Shown: positions 20,450 to 29,736 of the stretch, one piece after another | How the letters are laid out: each line of letters starts with the position of its first letter | Numbering within the stretch: position 1 is the stretch's first letter | Source: Colwellia sp. C2M11 | GTDB taxonomy: Bacteria; Pseudomonadota; Gammaproteobacteria; Enterobacterales; Alteromonadaceae | Reading direction: 5' to 3' | DNA length: 64,000 nt | Assembly: GCF_018860915.1 (NCBI RefSeq) | Contig: NZ_JAHKQD010000037.1 | Coordinates: 56,294 to 120,293 of the forward strand | Program-made: the position numbers and the translations under genes | Notes under the pieces: model-generated | Databases searched by the model: none | Seen by the model: the letters and a program-made list of their open reading frames with translations, nothing else | What the model was told of the DNA's origin: nothing

Positions 20450-21517
20450 ATGCCGTTTTCCAAAGATAATCGAGTAAATACACTTAATGGAATTTTGTTT
20501 GTCGCGCTATTAGCAATAGCAGCGACTTATTTAGCCGAACTCTCCTTTTTTAAAGAGTTAGCTATTAGCCCGTTAATTATAGGCATTGTGGTTGGTATAT
20601 TTTACGGTAATAGCTTACGTGACAAGTTTCCTAATACTTGGCACGGAGGACTTGTCTTTTCGACTAAAACCTTATTACGTGCCGGTATTGTTTTTTATGG
20701 TTTTCGTTTAGTTTTTCAAGATATTGTACAAGTTGGTTTTGCAGGCGTTTTATTGAGTATTTTTATTGTAATAAGTACTTTTATTTTTGGCTATTGGTTT
20801 GGCACAAAAATATTAAAGTTAGATCGCGATACCAGTATTTTAATTAGTGCTGGTAGTTCAATCTGTGGTGCCGCAGCTGTATTGGCAACTGAGCCAGTAA
20901 TTAAAGCAGAGGCTTATAAAACCAGTATTGCAGTGGTAACGGTAGTGATTTTTGGCACTATTGCTATGTTTATTTATCCGATCTTGTATCAACAGGACTT
21001 TTTAGGGCTAAGTTTAAGGTTAACAGAACAAGCGATGGGAGCTTACGTTGGAGCTACATTACATGAAGTAGCTCATGTGGTTGGTGCCGGTGCTTCAATG
21101 AGTGATGATATTGCTAACACAGCTGTTATTGTAAAAATGTTACGCGTTATGCTGCTAGCCCCATTCTTACTAGTATTAGGTGTTTGGCTGGCAAGTTTAG
21201 CTAAGCAAGGTAATAAAGCACAATATGTTATTAACGATAACTGGCAGCAGAAAGGGGGAGTTACGATCCCTTGGTTTGCTGTAGGCTTTATTGCCATGGT
21301 TGGCTTTAATTCACTGAATATTTTACCAATAACTTGGGTGGATAATATCAATCAGCTGGATAATTTTGCCCTAACAATGGCCATGACAGCATTAGGTATA
21401 GAGACACGCTTAAATAAATTTAAAGGTGTAGGTTTTAAGCCTATTTATCTTGCGAGTGTTTTATTTTTATACCTAATGACGTCTGGATATGCCTTATCTT
21501 ATTACCTTATTCGTTAG
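20450..21517 (+). CDS. YeiH-family (UPF0324) putative sulfate/sulfite exporter
   Basis: Polytopic inner-membrane protein of 355 residues with about 10 membrane helices. The conserved YeiH core is present: AGSSICGAAAVLATEPVIKA, VGATLHEVAHVVGAG, and a C-terminal TALGIETRLNKFKG. The family is annotated as a sulfate exporter, and sulfite-related roles come from its YeiE regulator. I chose ATG 20450, with GAGAGA 6-7 bases upstream. ATGs at 20432 and 20435 are in frame but have no ribosome site. A short hairpin (21516-21530) overlaps the stop codon. Confidence 0.87.
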   Translation: MPFSKDNRVNTLNGILFVALLAIAATYLAELSFFKELAISPLIIGIVVGIFYGNSLRDKFPNTWHGGLVFSTKTLLRAGIVFYGFRLVFQDIVQVGFAGVLLSIFIVISTFIFGYWFGTKILKLDRDTSILISAGSSICGAAAVLATEPVIKAEAYKTSIAVVTVVIFGTIAMFIYPILYQQDFLGLSLRLTEQAMGAYVGATLHEVAHVVGAGASMSDDIANTAVIVKMLRVMLLAPFLLVLGVWLASLAKQGNKAQYVINDNWQQKGGVTIPWFAVGFIAMVGFNSLNILPITWVDNINQLDNFALTMAMTALGIETRLNKFKGVGFKPIYLASVLFLYLMTSGYALSYYLIR

Positions 21518-21532
21518 CCGAAATACGGCTTA

Positions 21533-21844
21533 TTAAGCGCTATGAGTTTTTTCAAAGCCAGCCAATACAGTGAATAATTGTTCAATTTTTTTAACTAAAG
21601 GAATGAGTAATTTCGAATTCTCTTTGTTTGCTTGCCATTGTAATAAATCATCAGCTATCTCTTCGACATAAGGTTGAAAAGTATCAGCTGAGCATGTGAA
21701 ACCAGCATCTTTTTTAAAAATAGCTTCAAACCCTGCTTTTTTATGTTCACGCAAGTCTGCCAATGTTGCATCAGCGGTTAATGATCTTTTTAGAATCAAC
21801 GAAATATTTTCAATTAATTGTTGTTCAATCGCTTTAGTAGTCAT
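21533..21844 (-). CDS. Conserved hypothetical protein, 103 aa
   Basis: A small, probably cytosolic, mostly helical protein with no signal peptide or membrane segment. It is rich in Lys and Glu, has one Cys, and contains LREHKKAGFEAIFKKD and an amphipathic C-terminal helix (PLVKKIEQLFTVLAGFEK). I do not recognise the family. It lies 76 bp after epmB on the same strand and may be co-transcribed with it. A link to EF-P modification would be a guess from position. Confidence 0.7.
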   Translation of the reverse strand: MTTKAIEQQLIENISLILKRSLTADATLADLREHKKAGFEAIFKKDAGFTCSADTFQPYVEEIADDLLQWQANKENSKLLIPLVKKIEQLFTVLAGFEKTHSA

Positions 21845-21920
21845 ATTTTTTCTTTATTTGTCTAGTCGAGAGTAACTGCTAATATCAAAAGTTGCTATTA
21901 GCAGTCGTTATTAATAGTAA

Positions 21921-22949
21921 TTATGTCAGATTTATTGGTGTTTTGTTAGTTTGACCTGCAATTTCACGTACCAATTTAGGCATTAAAAAGCCGGGTAAAC
22001 TCGCAAGCATTTCGTTAACTATTTTAACCGCCTTTTTCTCTGTTACATCGAAGTGGGCAGCGCCTTGTACAGGATCAAAAAGGTGAAGATAATAAGGTAT
22101 GATACCAATATCGAACATTTTTTCACTTAATGCGATTAGCGTATCGCTTTTATCATTGACACCATTGAGTAATACACTTTGATTAAATAAGGGAATGCGA
22201 GCTTCACGCAATGGCTCTAGTGCTTGTGCAAAATTATCATCTATTTCATTAGCATGGTTTATATGTAAAACCATAGTTGCTTTTAAGCGGGTACGGATTA
22301 ATAAATCGACTAAACCCTTAGTAATACGGCTAGGGATAACGACAGGTAATCTTGTATGAATACGCAGACGTTTTACATGCGTTATGGCTTCAATTTGCTC
22401 AACTAGCCAAGTTAAGTGAGAATCGTTGGCCATTAAAGGATCGCCACCACTAAAAATGACTTCTGAAATTTCTGAGTGTTCGGCAATATAGATTAATGCT
22501 TGCTGCCATCGTTGTTTGTTAGGACTATTTTCTTGATAGGGAAAATGACGGCGAAAGCAATAACGGCAGTTAATGGCGCAACCTGCTCTAACAATCATCA
22601 ATACCCGATTTTTATACTTATGTAGTAAGCCTTCAGCAACCGTATCGTGTTCTTCTAAAGGATCTGTGCTAAAGCCATCAGACATAATAAACTCATTAGA
22701 TAACGGCATAACTTGCTTGAGTAAAGGGTCATTAAAATCGCTTTTTTTCATACGACTGATAAAAGGCAAAGGTACTCGAACAGGAAATAATTGTTTGGCG
22801 TTGAAATGTTGTAAATACTCAGCACTATTTATATCAAGCAATGTTAAGAGCTTTTCAGGGTCAGTAATGACTTGGCGAAGGTCTTTTTGCCATGAATTTT
22901 CATCACAAAGATGCAATTTAGGGTCAATTTGGGTTATTATCTGCGACAA
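21921..22949 (-). CDS. epmB: EF-P beta-lysylation lysine 2,3-aminomutase
   Basis: Radical-SAM, PLP-dependent enzyme that turns (S)-alpha-lysine into (R)-beta-lysine, which EpmA attaches to EF-P. The cluster-binding Cys triad is CAINCRYCFRRHFPYQ, followed by VIFSGGDPLMAND and the PLP-lysine region near the C-terminus. At 342 residues it is the short YjeK type rather than a catabolic aminomutase. The start is a TTG at 22949, supported because its first residues (SQIITQ) line up with the E. coli N-terminus and no ATG lies upstream in frame. It is divergent from efp, its substrate's gene. epmA is not in the window. Confidence 0.95.
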   Translation of the reverse strand: MSQIITQIDPKLHLCDENSWQKDLRQVITDPEKLLTLLDINSAEYLQHFNAKQLFPVRVPLPFISRMKKSDFNDPLLKQVMPLSNEFIMSDGFSTDPLEEHDTVAEGLLHKYKNRVLMIVRAGCAINCRYCFRRHFPYQENSPNKQRWQQALIYIAEHSEISEVIFSGGDPLMANDSHLTWLVEQIEAITHVKRLRIHTRLPVVIPSRITKGLVDLLIRTRLKATMVLHINHANEIDDNFAQALEPLREARIPLFNQSVLLNGVNDKSDTLIALSEKMFDIGIIPYYLHLFDPVQGAAHFDVTEKKAVKIVNEMLASLPGFLMPKLVREIAGQTNKTPINLT

Positions 22950-23037
22950 TTCTTATTTCAACTTATGATCTTTACCTTAGATGCTGTGTAGTATATTGGG
23001 TATGAAGGTAATGGACAATTAATTAAAGAGCACACTT

Positions 23038-23610
23038 ATGGCTAATTTCAGTACTAACCAGTTTAAAGCTGGACTTAAAATCATGCTTGATGGCGAACCA
23101 TGTAATATTCTTGAAAACGAATTGGTTAAGCCGGGTAAAGGTCAAGCATTCAATCGTGTAAAAATTCGCAAACTAGTATCAGATAAAGTATTAGAGAAAA
23201 CATTTAAATCAGGTGAGTCGGTTGAAGGCGCTGATGTAATGGATGTTGAACTTGCTTATTTATATGCTGATGGTGAATTTTGGCACTTTATGAATAACGA
23301 GACATTCGAACAAATTGCGGCGGATGAAAAAGCTGTATCTGATACAACTAAATGGTTAGTTGAAGGTGATATTTGTACTATTACACTATGGAATAATTCA
23401 CCTATTTCAGTAACACCTCAAAACTTTGTTGAAATAGACATTACTGAAACTGATCCTGGCTTAAAGGGCGATACTGCAGGCACTGGCGGAAAACCAGCAA
23501 CGTTATCAACAGGTGCAGTAGTTCGTGTTCCTTTATTTGTACAAATTGGTGAAAAAGTAAGAATAGATACACGTTCAGGAGAATATGTATCACGAGCAAC
23601 AGCTAAATAA
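23038..23610 (+). CDS. efp: Elongation factor P
   Basis: Binds ribosomes stalled at polyproline and restores peptide-bond formation. It has 190 residues and three beta-barrel (KOW, OB, OB) domains. The modification site is Lys34 in KPGKGQAF, the residue that carries beta-lysine in EpmA/EpmB organisms, consistent with divergent epmB next door. The C-terminus ([15 protein letters not shown]) is typical. Confidence 0.98.
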   Translation: MANFSTNQFKAGLKIMLDGEPCNILENELVKPGKGQAFNRVKIRKLVSDKVLEKTFKSGESVEGADVMDVELAYLYADGEFWHFMNNETFEQIAADEKAVSDTTKWLVEGDICTITLWNNSPISVTPQNFVEIDITETDPGLKGDTAGTGGKPATLSTGAVVRVPLFVQIGEKVRIDTRSGEYVSRATAK

Positions 23611-23685
23611 TTTAACTAATATAAATGAGTTATCGGCTTCGGCTTGCAGCTGCGTTATTTAAGTAACGAGCACAATATAAATATG

Positions 23686-23717
23686 AAAAAGTCCAAATAA
23701 TATTATTTGGACTTTTT
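23686..23717. terminator. Bidirectional terminator between efp and glk
   Basis: A perfect palindrome centred at 23701/23702 (core GTCCAAATAATA and its complement) flanked by A5 and T6 runs. It serves the convergent efp and glk genes. Confidence 0.85.
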
Positions 23718-23766
23718 TGCTTAGAATTTTTACTAATACTCGGTAGTGATTGGCAGGATTAACGTT

Positions 23767-24753
23767 TTATCTTTGAAGTAATAATGCTGCAGCACCAAGT
23801 AAACCTGGCTGTGGTTCAGTAATAATATAGGTAGGTGTTTGCTTCGGTATATTCGATAAACGTCCTTTTGCTTCAAAACGAGTTCTAAAATCACTGTTTT
23901 TAATGAAGTCAATAAAACGTGGTGCAATCCCCCCTGCAATATATACTCCTCCTTGGCAATTTAATGTTAAGGCTAAGTTACCCGCGAAGCTGCCTAAGAC
24001 TTTACAAAACTGCGTTAATGCTTGTTCACACACCGAACATTTACCAGATACTGCTTGTTGGCTAATTTCAGCAGCGGAAAGGTGCACCTTATCTTGACCG
24101 TTAATTGCAATAATTGCTTGATGAATTTGCTCTAAGCCGTAACCAGACAATAACTGTTCATAAGAAACTCGTGCTAAGTTCTTTTTTAAATGTTGTAAAA
24201 TTTGTATCTCAAGTTCATCAACGGCGGCAAAATCTACATGACCACCTTCACCGCTGAAACAATGCCATTGACTCTTTCCATTTGAGGATATTGGTACTAT
24301 GTGCGCAACACCTAAACCTGTACCAGGTCCGCATACCGCAATAGGCATTTGAGCTACTGTTGCACCACCGCCAATTTTAACTTTTTGATTATCATTTAAT
24401 AGCGGAATTGCCATGGCAATAGCTGTATAGTCATTTATCATGGTTAAACTATTTAGGTTAAGCGCTGCTATTAGCTCTTTTTGTGAAAATTCCCACGGTA
24501 AATTTGTCATTGAAATAATGTCTTTATCTGTGGGACAAGCAATTGCTAAACAAGCATTTATACAGGTGCCAGCAATATTTTTGTTTTTAATATATAGTGC
24601 AATAACATCGATTAAACTCGCAAATTTAGCGCATTGATACGTTTCTATATCTGTATATTGAGATTCACTTTGTGCATTAGCTTGTGCTAAACGAATATTA
24701 GTGCCGCCAATATCGGCAATTAAATTAACTATTTTTTTATCATTATTATTCAT
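23767..24753 (-). CDS. glk: Glucokinase
   Basis: ATP-dependent phosphorylation of glucose to glucose-6-phosphate in the cytosol. Family motifs are the phosphate-binding LIADIGGTNIRLAQAN, the sugar-site region IAMTNLPWEFS in the form SMTNLPWEFS, CGPGTGLGVAHI, and GEGGHVDFAA. The 328 residues fit the Glk (not ROK) type. It is a single-gene unit, and a GTTAAC site lies 32 bases upstream of its start (24785-24790). Confidence 0.93.
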   Translation of the reverse strand: MNNNDKKIVNLIADIGGTNIRLAQANAQSESQYTDIETYQCAKFASLIDVIALYIKNKNIAGTCINACLAIACPTDKDIISMTNLPWEFSQKELIAALNLNSLTMINDYTAIAMAIPLLNDNQKVKIGGGATVAQMPIAVCGPGTGLGVAHIVPISSNGKSQWHCFSGEGGHVDFAAVDELEIQILQHLKKNLARVSYEQLLSGYGLEQIHQAIIAINGQDKVHLSAAEISQQAVSGKCSVCEQALTQFCKVLGSFAGNLALTLNCQGGVYIAGGIAPRFIDFIKNSDFRTRFEAKGRLSNIPKQTPTYIITEPQPGLLGAAALLLQR

Positions 24754-25178
24754 GTCTACTTTTGCCTAATTATCTATGATTAACGTTAACGGTTGATATA
24801 TTAATTACCATTAGTGTTTTTCAATGTTTATCGAATAATACCCATTTTAATAAATTTATTTCCTATAAAAGTTTTATTACTGAGTTTAGTACAGGAAATT
24901 ATAAGACATTTTGCTAACTTTAACGTGTCTAACAAATGAGAATACTATGTTATTGTTTGCGTGACCATGCCTATTTTTGCTGGTATTAGCGTGTAATGTT
25001 CCTGATAAAAAATGTACTCATGCTTGGAAGTTTTCGTTGATATATCCATATAGTTGTTGAAGTAAATTATACTATTTTATAATTGTTGCAACGAATGTAT
25101 TATTACTGTTAACTTAGGTTAACAGTGTGTTAATCTAAGTTAACTATATTATCAAGTTTATCCAAGGAATTTTTAATT
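24754..25178. other. Intergenic region, glk / DUF2780 gene
   Basis: A 425-bp AT-rich divergent region with no convincing ORF or RNA gene. It must hold the promoters of both genes. It contains five copies of GTTAAC or a one-base variant: one near glk (24785) and four in a phased array near 25108-25144, listed separately. Confidence 0.7.
25108..25144. promoter_or_regulatory. Phased GTTAAC array / 37-bp inverted repeat
   Basis: GTTAAC at 25108, 25118 and 25139 and GTTAAT at 25129, spaced 10, 11 and 10 bp, that is, one per helical turn. The whole forms an inverted repeat with 17-bp arms (one mismatch, G-U in RNA) and a 3-base centre. It ends 34 bases before the ATG of the DUF2780 gene. Either a cooperative operator on one DNA face or a hairpin in the 5' leader would fit. 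Confidence 0.55.
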
Positions 25179-25712
25179 ATGAAAGCAAGTATCATTTTAT
25201 TATCTGTAGCACTAAGTAGCTTAGCCATGCCTGCTTCAGCTATTAAATTACCTGATTCGTTAACAAGTAAGTTATCGGAAAGTAATTCAGCAACTGATAT
25301 CGCTAAGAATGCTGCTACAGATATGGCAAAAAATGCGTTAACAACTTATGCCGCAACTGAGCTTGGTATGTCTGAAGCAATGGTTAGTGGTGGTTTAGCG
25401 TCTATTTTTAAAGTTGCACAAGATAACTTAACAACAGAAAACTTTTCAGAGTTAAGTACAGCGATACCGGATATAAGTAGCTATATCGACCAAGCACCAT
25501 CATTTTCAACCTCAGCGATTACTTCGTTATTAGGTGATAGTAAAGCGTCTAAAACAGCACAAAGTGCGAGCTATTTAGATTCAGCTTTTGAAAGTTTAGG
25601 TATTCCAAAAGAAAGCCTTCCGCTTATGATCAGTACAGTTACTAGTTATTTAGATAGTAACGGTTATGGTAATGCTGCAGGAATATTGAAACAAGGGTTA
25701 AACTTTTTATAA
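25179..25712 (+). CDS. DUF2780 (VcgC/VcgE-like) exported protein
   Basis: 177 residues with a signal peptide ending near residue 21 (SLAMPASA-IK). The mature part is Ser/Ala/Thr-rich and helical, with the DUF2780 pattern of two similar halves (GGLASIFKVAQDNLTTENFS, then YLDSAFESLGIPKESLPLM). The function is unknown; the family is named after Vibrio VcgC/VcgE. AAGGA stands 9 bases before the ATG. It is monocistronic, with its own terminator and an unusual repeat array upstream. Confidence 0.75.
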   Translation: MKASIILLSVALSSLAMPASAIKLPDSLTSKLSESNSATDIAKNAATDMAKNALTTYAATELGMSEAMVSGGLASIFKVAQDNLTTENFSELSTAIPDISSYIDQAPSFSTSAITSLLGDSKASKTAQSASYLDSAFESLGIPKESLPLMISTVTSYLDSNGYGNAAGILKQGLNFL

Positions 25713-25748
25713 GCCTTGTTAATCTTTTTAGTCTACTATTTTAAAATA

Positions 25749-25786
25749 AAAAACCGATATTTTTGTTAAAGAATATCGGTTTTTTT
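25749..25786. terminator. Bidirectional terminator
   Basis: 12-bp stem (AAAACCGATATT with its complement) with A and T runs, between the convergent DUF2780 and mscS-type genes. Confidence 0.85.
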
Positions 25787-25808
25787 ATATTTTCGTGTTG
25801 CTAGTTAG

Positions 25809-26705
25809 CTACTTTGATTCAACTTGATGAATATGTACATCACGTTGCGGGAATGGAATGTTGATATTCGCGTCATCTAATGCGGAATATATACTCGCAT
25901 AAGCTTTATATTTTGACTCGTAAAGGTTGATGGTTGGTGTCCATAAACGAATACCTAATGTAATCGCGCTGTCAGAAAATTCATCAATACCTACTTGTAG
26001 TTTGTTGCTATCGCCAATGATATCAAGTGACATCATGGTTTTTTTCAGTAATTCTGCAACTTCTAACGGGTTATGCTCATATGAAATTCCAACTTTTAAT
26101 TCAAGTAATGAGTCATTTTTGGAGTTATGTAGTATTTCGCCAACAATATGTTTATTCGGTACGGTAATGATCACATCATCTTCATTTTTTAATACAGTAT
26201 AAGCTAAGAGTACTTCTTCAACGACCCCTGTAACACCGTGCACGGTTATGGTATCACCGACCACAAAAGGTCTAATAATAATAATATTAAAGCCAGCCGC
26301 GTAGTTAGCTAGTAAACCTTGTAAAGCTAAGCCAGCACCTAAAGAAACAGCACCAATAGCAGCTACAAATGGCGTCACACTAATACCAAGTTTACTTAAG
26401 GCTACAATGGTTATCATTACCACAATTATCATTTTTGAGGTATTAGATAAAAATTGGCTTAGGGTTATATCTAATTTATTTTTAAGACAGAGTTTTAATA
26501 CCCATTTAGATATTTTACCCGCAAGGATATAACCAATAATAAAAACAATTAGTGCGCCAATAAGTTGAAAACTGTAATTGGTAAAGAACTCAATAATAAT
26601 GTTGTATATATTCGCGACTTGATTTATTTCATCTTTTAATAAATTAGTGGGGTTAAGCGCGGTAGTGACTTTTTCTGTCGTGTCGGCAAGTTGAGTGGTA
26701 AACAC
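25809..26705 (-). CDS. Small-conductance mechanosensitive channel (MscS family)
   Basis: Inner-membrane tension-gated channel that releases solutes on hypo-osmotic shock. It has three N-terminal membrane helices (about residues 38-60, 82-105, 110-135). The pore helix shows the Gly/Ala pattern AIGAVSLGAGLALQGLLANY. The beta domain (VVGDTITVHGVTGVVEEV) and an alpha/beta tail ending in HIHQVESK follow. The 298 residues are close to E. coli MscS. Confidence 0.94.
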   Translation of the reverse strand: MFTTQLADTTEKVTTALNPTNLLKDEINQVANIYNIIIEFFTNYSFQLIGALIVFIIGYILAGKISKWVLKLCLKNKLDITLSQFLSNTSKMIIVVMITIVALSKLGISVTPFVAAIGAVSLGAGLALQGLLANYAAGFNIIIIRPFVVGDTITVHGVTGVVEEVLLAYTVLKNEDDVIITVPNKHIVGEILHNSKNDSLLELKVGISYEHNPLEVAELLKKTMMSLDIIGDSNKLQVGIDEFSDSAITLGIRLWTPTINLYESKYKAYASIYSALDDANINIPFPQRDVHIHQVESK

Positions 26706-26852
26706 AAATATTCCTTAATATATGATAGAGCAGCAATTTATCTGCATAGTATAAACAGAATAATAACGTATTTTTATATTAAGCTAAAAGAAAAGAACAT
26801 AAAATTAATTATTTGGAGTAATTAAATAAGCGTAACTTAAGTCATTATTTTG

Positions 26853-27752
26853 TTAGGGAAGTGCTTGACCATTTCTCGCCTCGAGTAAACGATACCAGTC
26901 TATATGACTGTAATCTAATTCCTGTGATTTTTGTGCAACAATGATACGTTCAGCTGTGGTGGAGCCTATAATAGGATAAATACTAGCAGGATGTTTTAAT
27001 AGCCAAGCTAAAATAAGTTGCCATGGTTGGCAGTTATATTTTAAAGCTTGTTGTGATAATTCAGCTTTGATTCGTTGCTCGTCAGCAGTTGAAAATGTAT
27101 TTCCCCATGCAGGATAAGCAACACCTCCAAGAGGGCACCATGCAATAGGTGTTATACCTAATTGTTGGCATTGATCTAAGGTGCCATCTGAAAAACTGCT
27201 AATATTATGAATATTGATTTCTATTTGATTCACTAATAAAGGGTCATCTAACGCTGATTGTAATAAAGCTACTTGCGAAGGCGAGAAGTTACTAACACCA
27301 AAATGCTTTACTTTACCGCTAGATTTTAATTGGATAAACGTTTCAGCTACATCTTGAGCGTTAAACAAATAATCAGGACGATGTAGTAGAAAGAGATCTA
27401 AATAGTCAGTATTAAGGCGTTTTAACGAGTTTTCTACACTGTTCGTAAGATAGTTTGACGAGAAGTCATAACGTTGAGGGTTTCGTCTAATACCTGCCTT
27501 TGAAGTGATTATTATATTATTACGTAAGTTTGGCGATTCTTTTAATACCTCGCCAAATAAACTTTCGCATTCACCATCACCATATATATCGGCATGGTCA
27601 AAGTGATTGTAGTTATTGTCAATGGCGGTATGAATAGCTAATTTACCTTTTGCACGATCATTAGCTGAGTTGTCACCGGCAATACGCATGCAACCGTAAA
27701 TAAGACGAGAAGAGCCCGTTGTTGATAATTTTGATATTTGTTGAATTTTCAT
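26853..27752 (-). CDS. Aldo/keto reductase, YdhF-like
   Basis: NAD(P)H-dependent (beta/alpha)8 oxidoreductase of 299 residues. The catalytic Asp-Tyr-Lys-His set appears as FDHADIYGDGE, IIITSKAGIR and DLFLLHRPDYL. The cofactor region near the C-terminus is YPIIGSTTAERI. The substrate is not predictable. The ATG is 5 bases after the stop of the acyltransferase gene on the same strand, so they form a two-gene unit. Confidence 0.9.
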   Translation of the reverse strand: MKIQQISKLSTTGSSRLIYGCMRIAGDNSANDRAKGKLAIHTAIDNNYNHFDHADIYGDGECESLFGEVLKESPNLRNNIIITSKAGIRRNPQRYDFSSNYLTNSVENSLKRLNTDYLDLFLLHRPDYLFNAQDVAETFIQLKSSGKVKHFGVSNFSPSQVALLQSALDDPLLVNQIEINIHNISSFSDGTLDQCQQLGITPIAWCPLGGVAYPAWGNTFSTADEQRIKAELSQQALKYNCQPWQLILAWLLKHPASIYPIIGSTTAERIIVAQKSQELDYSHIDWYRLLEARNGQALP

Positions 27753-27757
27753 CTTTA

Positions 27758-28627
27758 TTAGTGGTGAACGTTTGGTGTTAAGTGTAAAAAATATCCCTTA
27801 CCAGCAAAAGTCAGTTGATAAGTGCTTTCATCGTTTACCAATTGTTTTTCTAATAATCCTTTTTCTACCAATAAGGCAAACATAGTTTTTGAAAGTTCAG
27901 TTAATTTGGCCTTAGTATTAATTTCCATTTCAGTCGCTACGCCTTTAAGTGAGTATAATGCTCGAATAATAGCAATTTCAGATTCAGAAATTAGCGGCAG
28001 TTGCCCGCTATATGGCGGGTACTGATCTTTAATAAACTTTCCATGGATACTTTTATAGGATGCTTGTATTGCTTGAATATCATCATCTTTATTATCGGTT
28101 AATTGAAAAGTATGAAAAACACCCGTCTCTTTAGTTTGATAATCTACTTTAGCGAGAAAAATAGGTAAATTACAGCCTTGAGCAACATGATAAAAACCTG
28201 TTTTCCATTTAGTTACCGTGCCACGAGTACCTTCTGGTGTGAAAAGAAAAAATACTCTATTGCCTTTTTGAGAATCAATAAATGCTTTTATTTGATCAAC
28301 TTGCCCTTGACCTTGTGACGTTCTATTTATTGGCATCGCACCTAACCACATTAATAAGGTGCCTAAAATAGGTGTTTTACATAAACTGTCTTTTATTGAA
28401 AAGTAGATTTTTACATCTTGTAATATAGCGGCCCCAAGCGCATAAACAAAATCCCAATTTGACGTGTGCGGTGCAGCTATTGCTACCCCCGCACCTTCTG
28501 GCGCTACTTTACATATTTTCCAACCCGCTAATGTAAACCATAATTTAAATAAATATTTTAAAAAGTATTTAGTAAATATGCCGTCAAAAATAGTTTTTTT
28601 GCGAATTGATAGAGCTTTGTTAGTCAT
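27758..28627 (-). CDS. PlsC-type acyltransferase with winged-helix-like tail
   Basis: The first about 200 residues are a 1-acyl-glycerol-3-phosphate acyltransferase-like domain. The catalytic HX4D is HTSNWDF near residue 54, the glycerol-phosphate site is FTPEGTRG, and MWLGAMPINRT lies between them. Such proteins acylate lysophospholipids or related lipids at the inner membrane. Residues from about 210 to 289 (SEIAIIRALYSLKGVATEM, then LVEKGLLEKQL and YQLTFAGKGYFLHL) read like a winged-helix domain, not part of standard PlsC. It is upstream of, and nearly abuts, the aldo/keto reductase gene. No clear ribosome site. Confidence 0.82.
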   Translation of the reverse strand: MTNKALSIRKKTIFDGIFTKYFLKYLFKLWFTLAGWKICKVAPEGAGVAIAAPHTSNWDFVYALGAAILQDVKIYFSIKDSLCKTPILGTLLMWLGAMPINRTSQGQGQVDQIKAFIDSQKGNRVFFLFTPEGTRGTVTKWKTGFYHVAQGCNLPIFLAKVDYQTKETGVFHTFQLTDNKDDDIQAIQASYKSIHGKFIKDQYPPYSGQLPLISESEIAIIRALYSLKGVATEMEINTKAKLTELSKTMFALLVEKGLLEKQLVNDESTYQLTFAGKGYFLHLTPNVHH

Positions 28628-28787
28628 GGAGTCACATCAGAAGGATGTATGAAAATAGTGAATATTATTATAGCATTGATTTTTTATTTTCTAATAGATT
28701 TATGCCACGGTTGAATTTACGATTATTAACACCATATTTAGTGTCTTTATCTATTTACGTTTCATCATTAATCCTTAAGGTATTACC

Positions 28788-29735
28788 ATGACCAATGCAG
28801 TAGAAACTAATGCTTTGCAAATAAGCTCCCTTGTAAAAACCTATAAAGGCGGTTTTCAAGCGTTAAAAGGGATTGATTTAACGGTTAAACAAGGCGATTT
28901 TTTTGCACTACTTGGCCCTAATGGTGCTGGTAAATCTACCACCATAGGTGTGATCACTTCTTTGGTGAATAAAACTCAAGGCCAAGTAAAAGTATATGGG
29001 TATGATATAGATACCGACCTAGAAAAAGCAAAGTCATTTATTGGCTTAGTACCGCAAGAATTTAATTTTAACCAGTTTGAGCCACTTATTAATATTTTAG
29101 TTAACCAAGCAGGTTATTATGGTGTTGATAAAAAAACGGCTTTAGTTCGTGCTGAAAAATATTTGAAGCAATTAGAATTATGGGATAAACGTAACTCTGC
29201 TGGGCGTGAGTTATCTGGCGGTATGAAACGACGATTGATGATTGTTCGTGCTTTAATGCATGAGCCACAAATGCTGATCTTAGATGAGCCAACCGCTGGT
29301 GTAGATATAGAAATTCGTCGAGGCATGTGGGATTTCTTGCAGCAACTTAATGAGCAAGGCATTACGATTATTTTAACGACTCATTATTTGGAAGAAGCCG
29401 AAAGTTTGTGCCGTAATATCGCGATTATTGATGGTGGAAAAATTGTTGAAAATACCAGTATGAAAAGCTTGTTAGCACAATTAGATGGTGAAACCTTTGT
29501 GTTAGATTTACTCCCCTTTAAAAGTGAGATTGCCCTTAACGGTATTAGCTCTCGCAGGATTGATGATAGTACGTTAGAAATTGATTTACAGAAAAAACAA
29601 ACGTTGAATTCAGTTTTTGAGCAATTATCTGCTCAAAATGTGGAAGTATTAAGTATGCGCAATAAGAGTAATCGATTAGAAGCTTTATTTGTTAACTTAA
29701 TTACGAATAATAGCACCAAGAAAGAGGCTAAATAA
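28788..29735 (+). CDS. yadG: ABC transporter ATP-binding protein, YadG-like
   Basis: ATPase of an ABC-2 type exporter, 315 residues. The motifs are Walker A LLGPNGAGKSTTIGV, signature ELSGGMKRRLMIVRAL, Walker B MLILDEPTAGVD and the switch His in LTTHYLEE. A C-terminal domain after about residue 230 is typical of drug/polysaccharide exporters of this class. The permease gene starts one base after its stop. The symbol rests on similarity and on its location upstream of the pantothenate genes, as in E. coli. The substrate is unknown. Confidence 0.9.
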   Translation: MTNAVETNALQISSLVKTYKGGFQALKGIDLTVKQGDFFALLGPNGAGKSTTIGVITSLVNKTQGQVKVYGYDIDTDLEKAKSFIGLVPQEFNFNQFEPLINILVNQAGYYGVDKKTALVRAEKYLKQLELWDKRNSAGRELSGGMKRRLMIVRALMHEPQMLILDEPTAGVDIEIRRGMWDFLQQLNEQGITIILTTHYLEEAESLCRNIAIIDGGKIVENTSMKSLLAQLDGETFVLDLLPFKSEIALNGISSRRIDDSTLEIDLQKKQTLNSVFEQLSAQNVEVLSMRNKSNRLEALFVNLITNNSTKKEAK

Positions 29736-29736
29736 C

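Noticed and set aside
22573..22968. 131-codon frame antisense to epmB
   Set aside because: Opposite to a gene with a complete radical-SAM motif; no ribosome site or family pattern.
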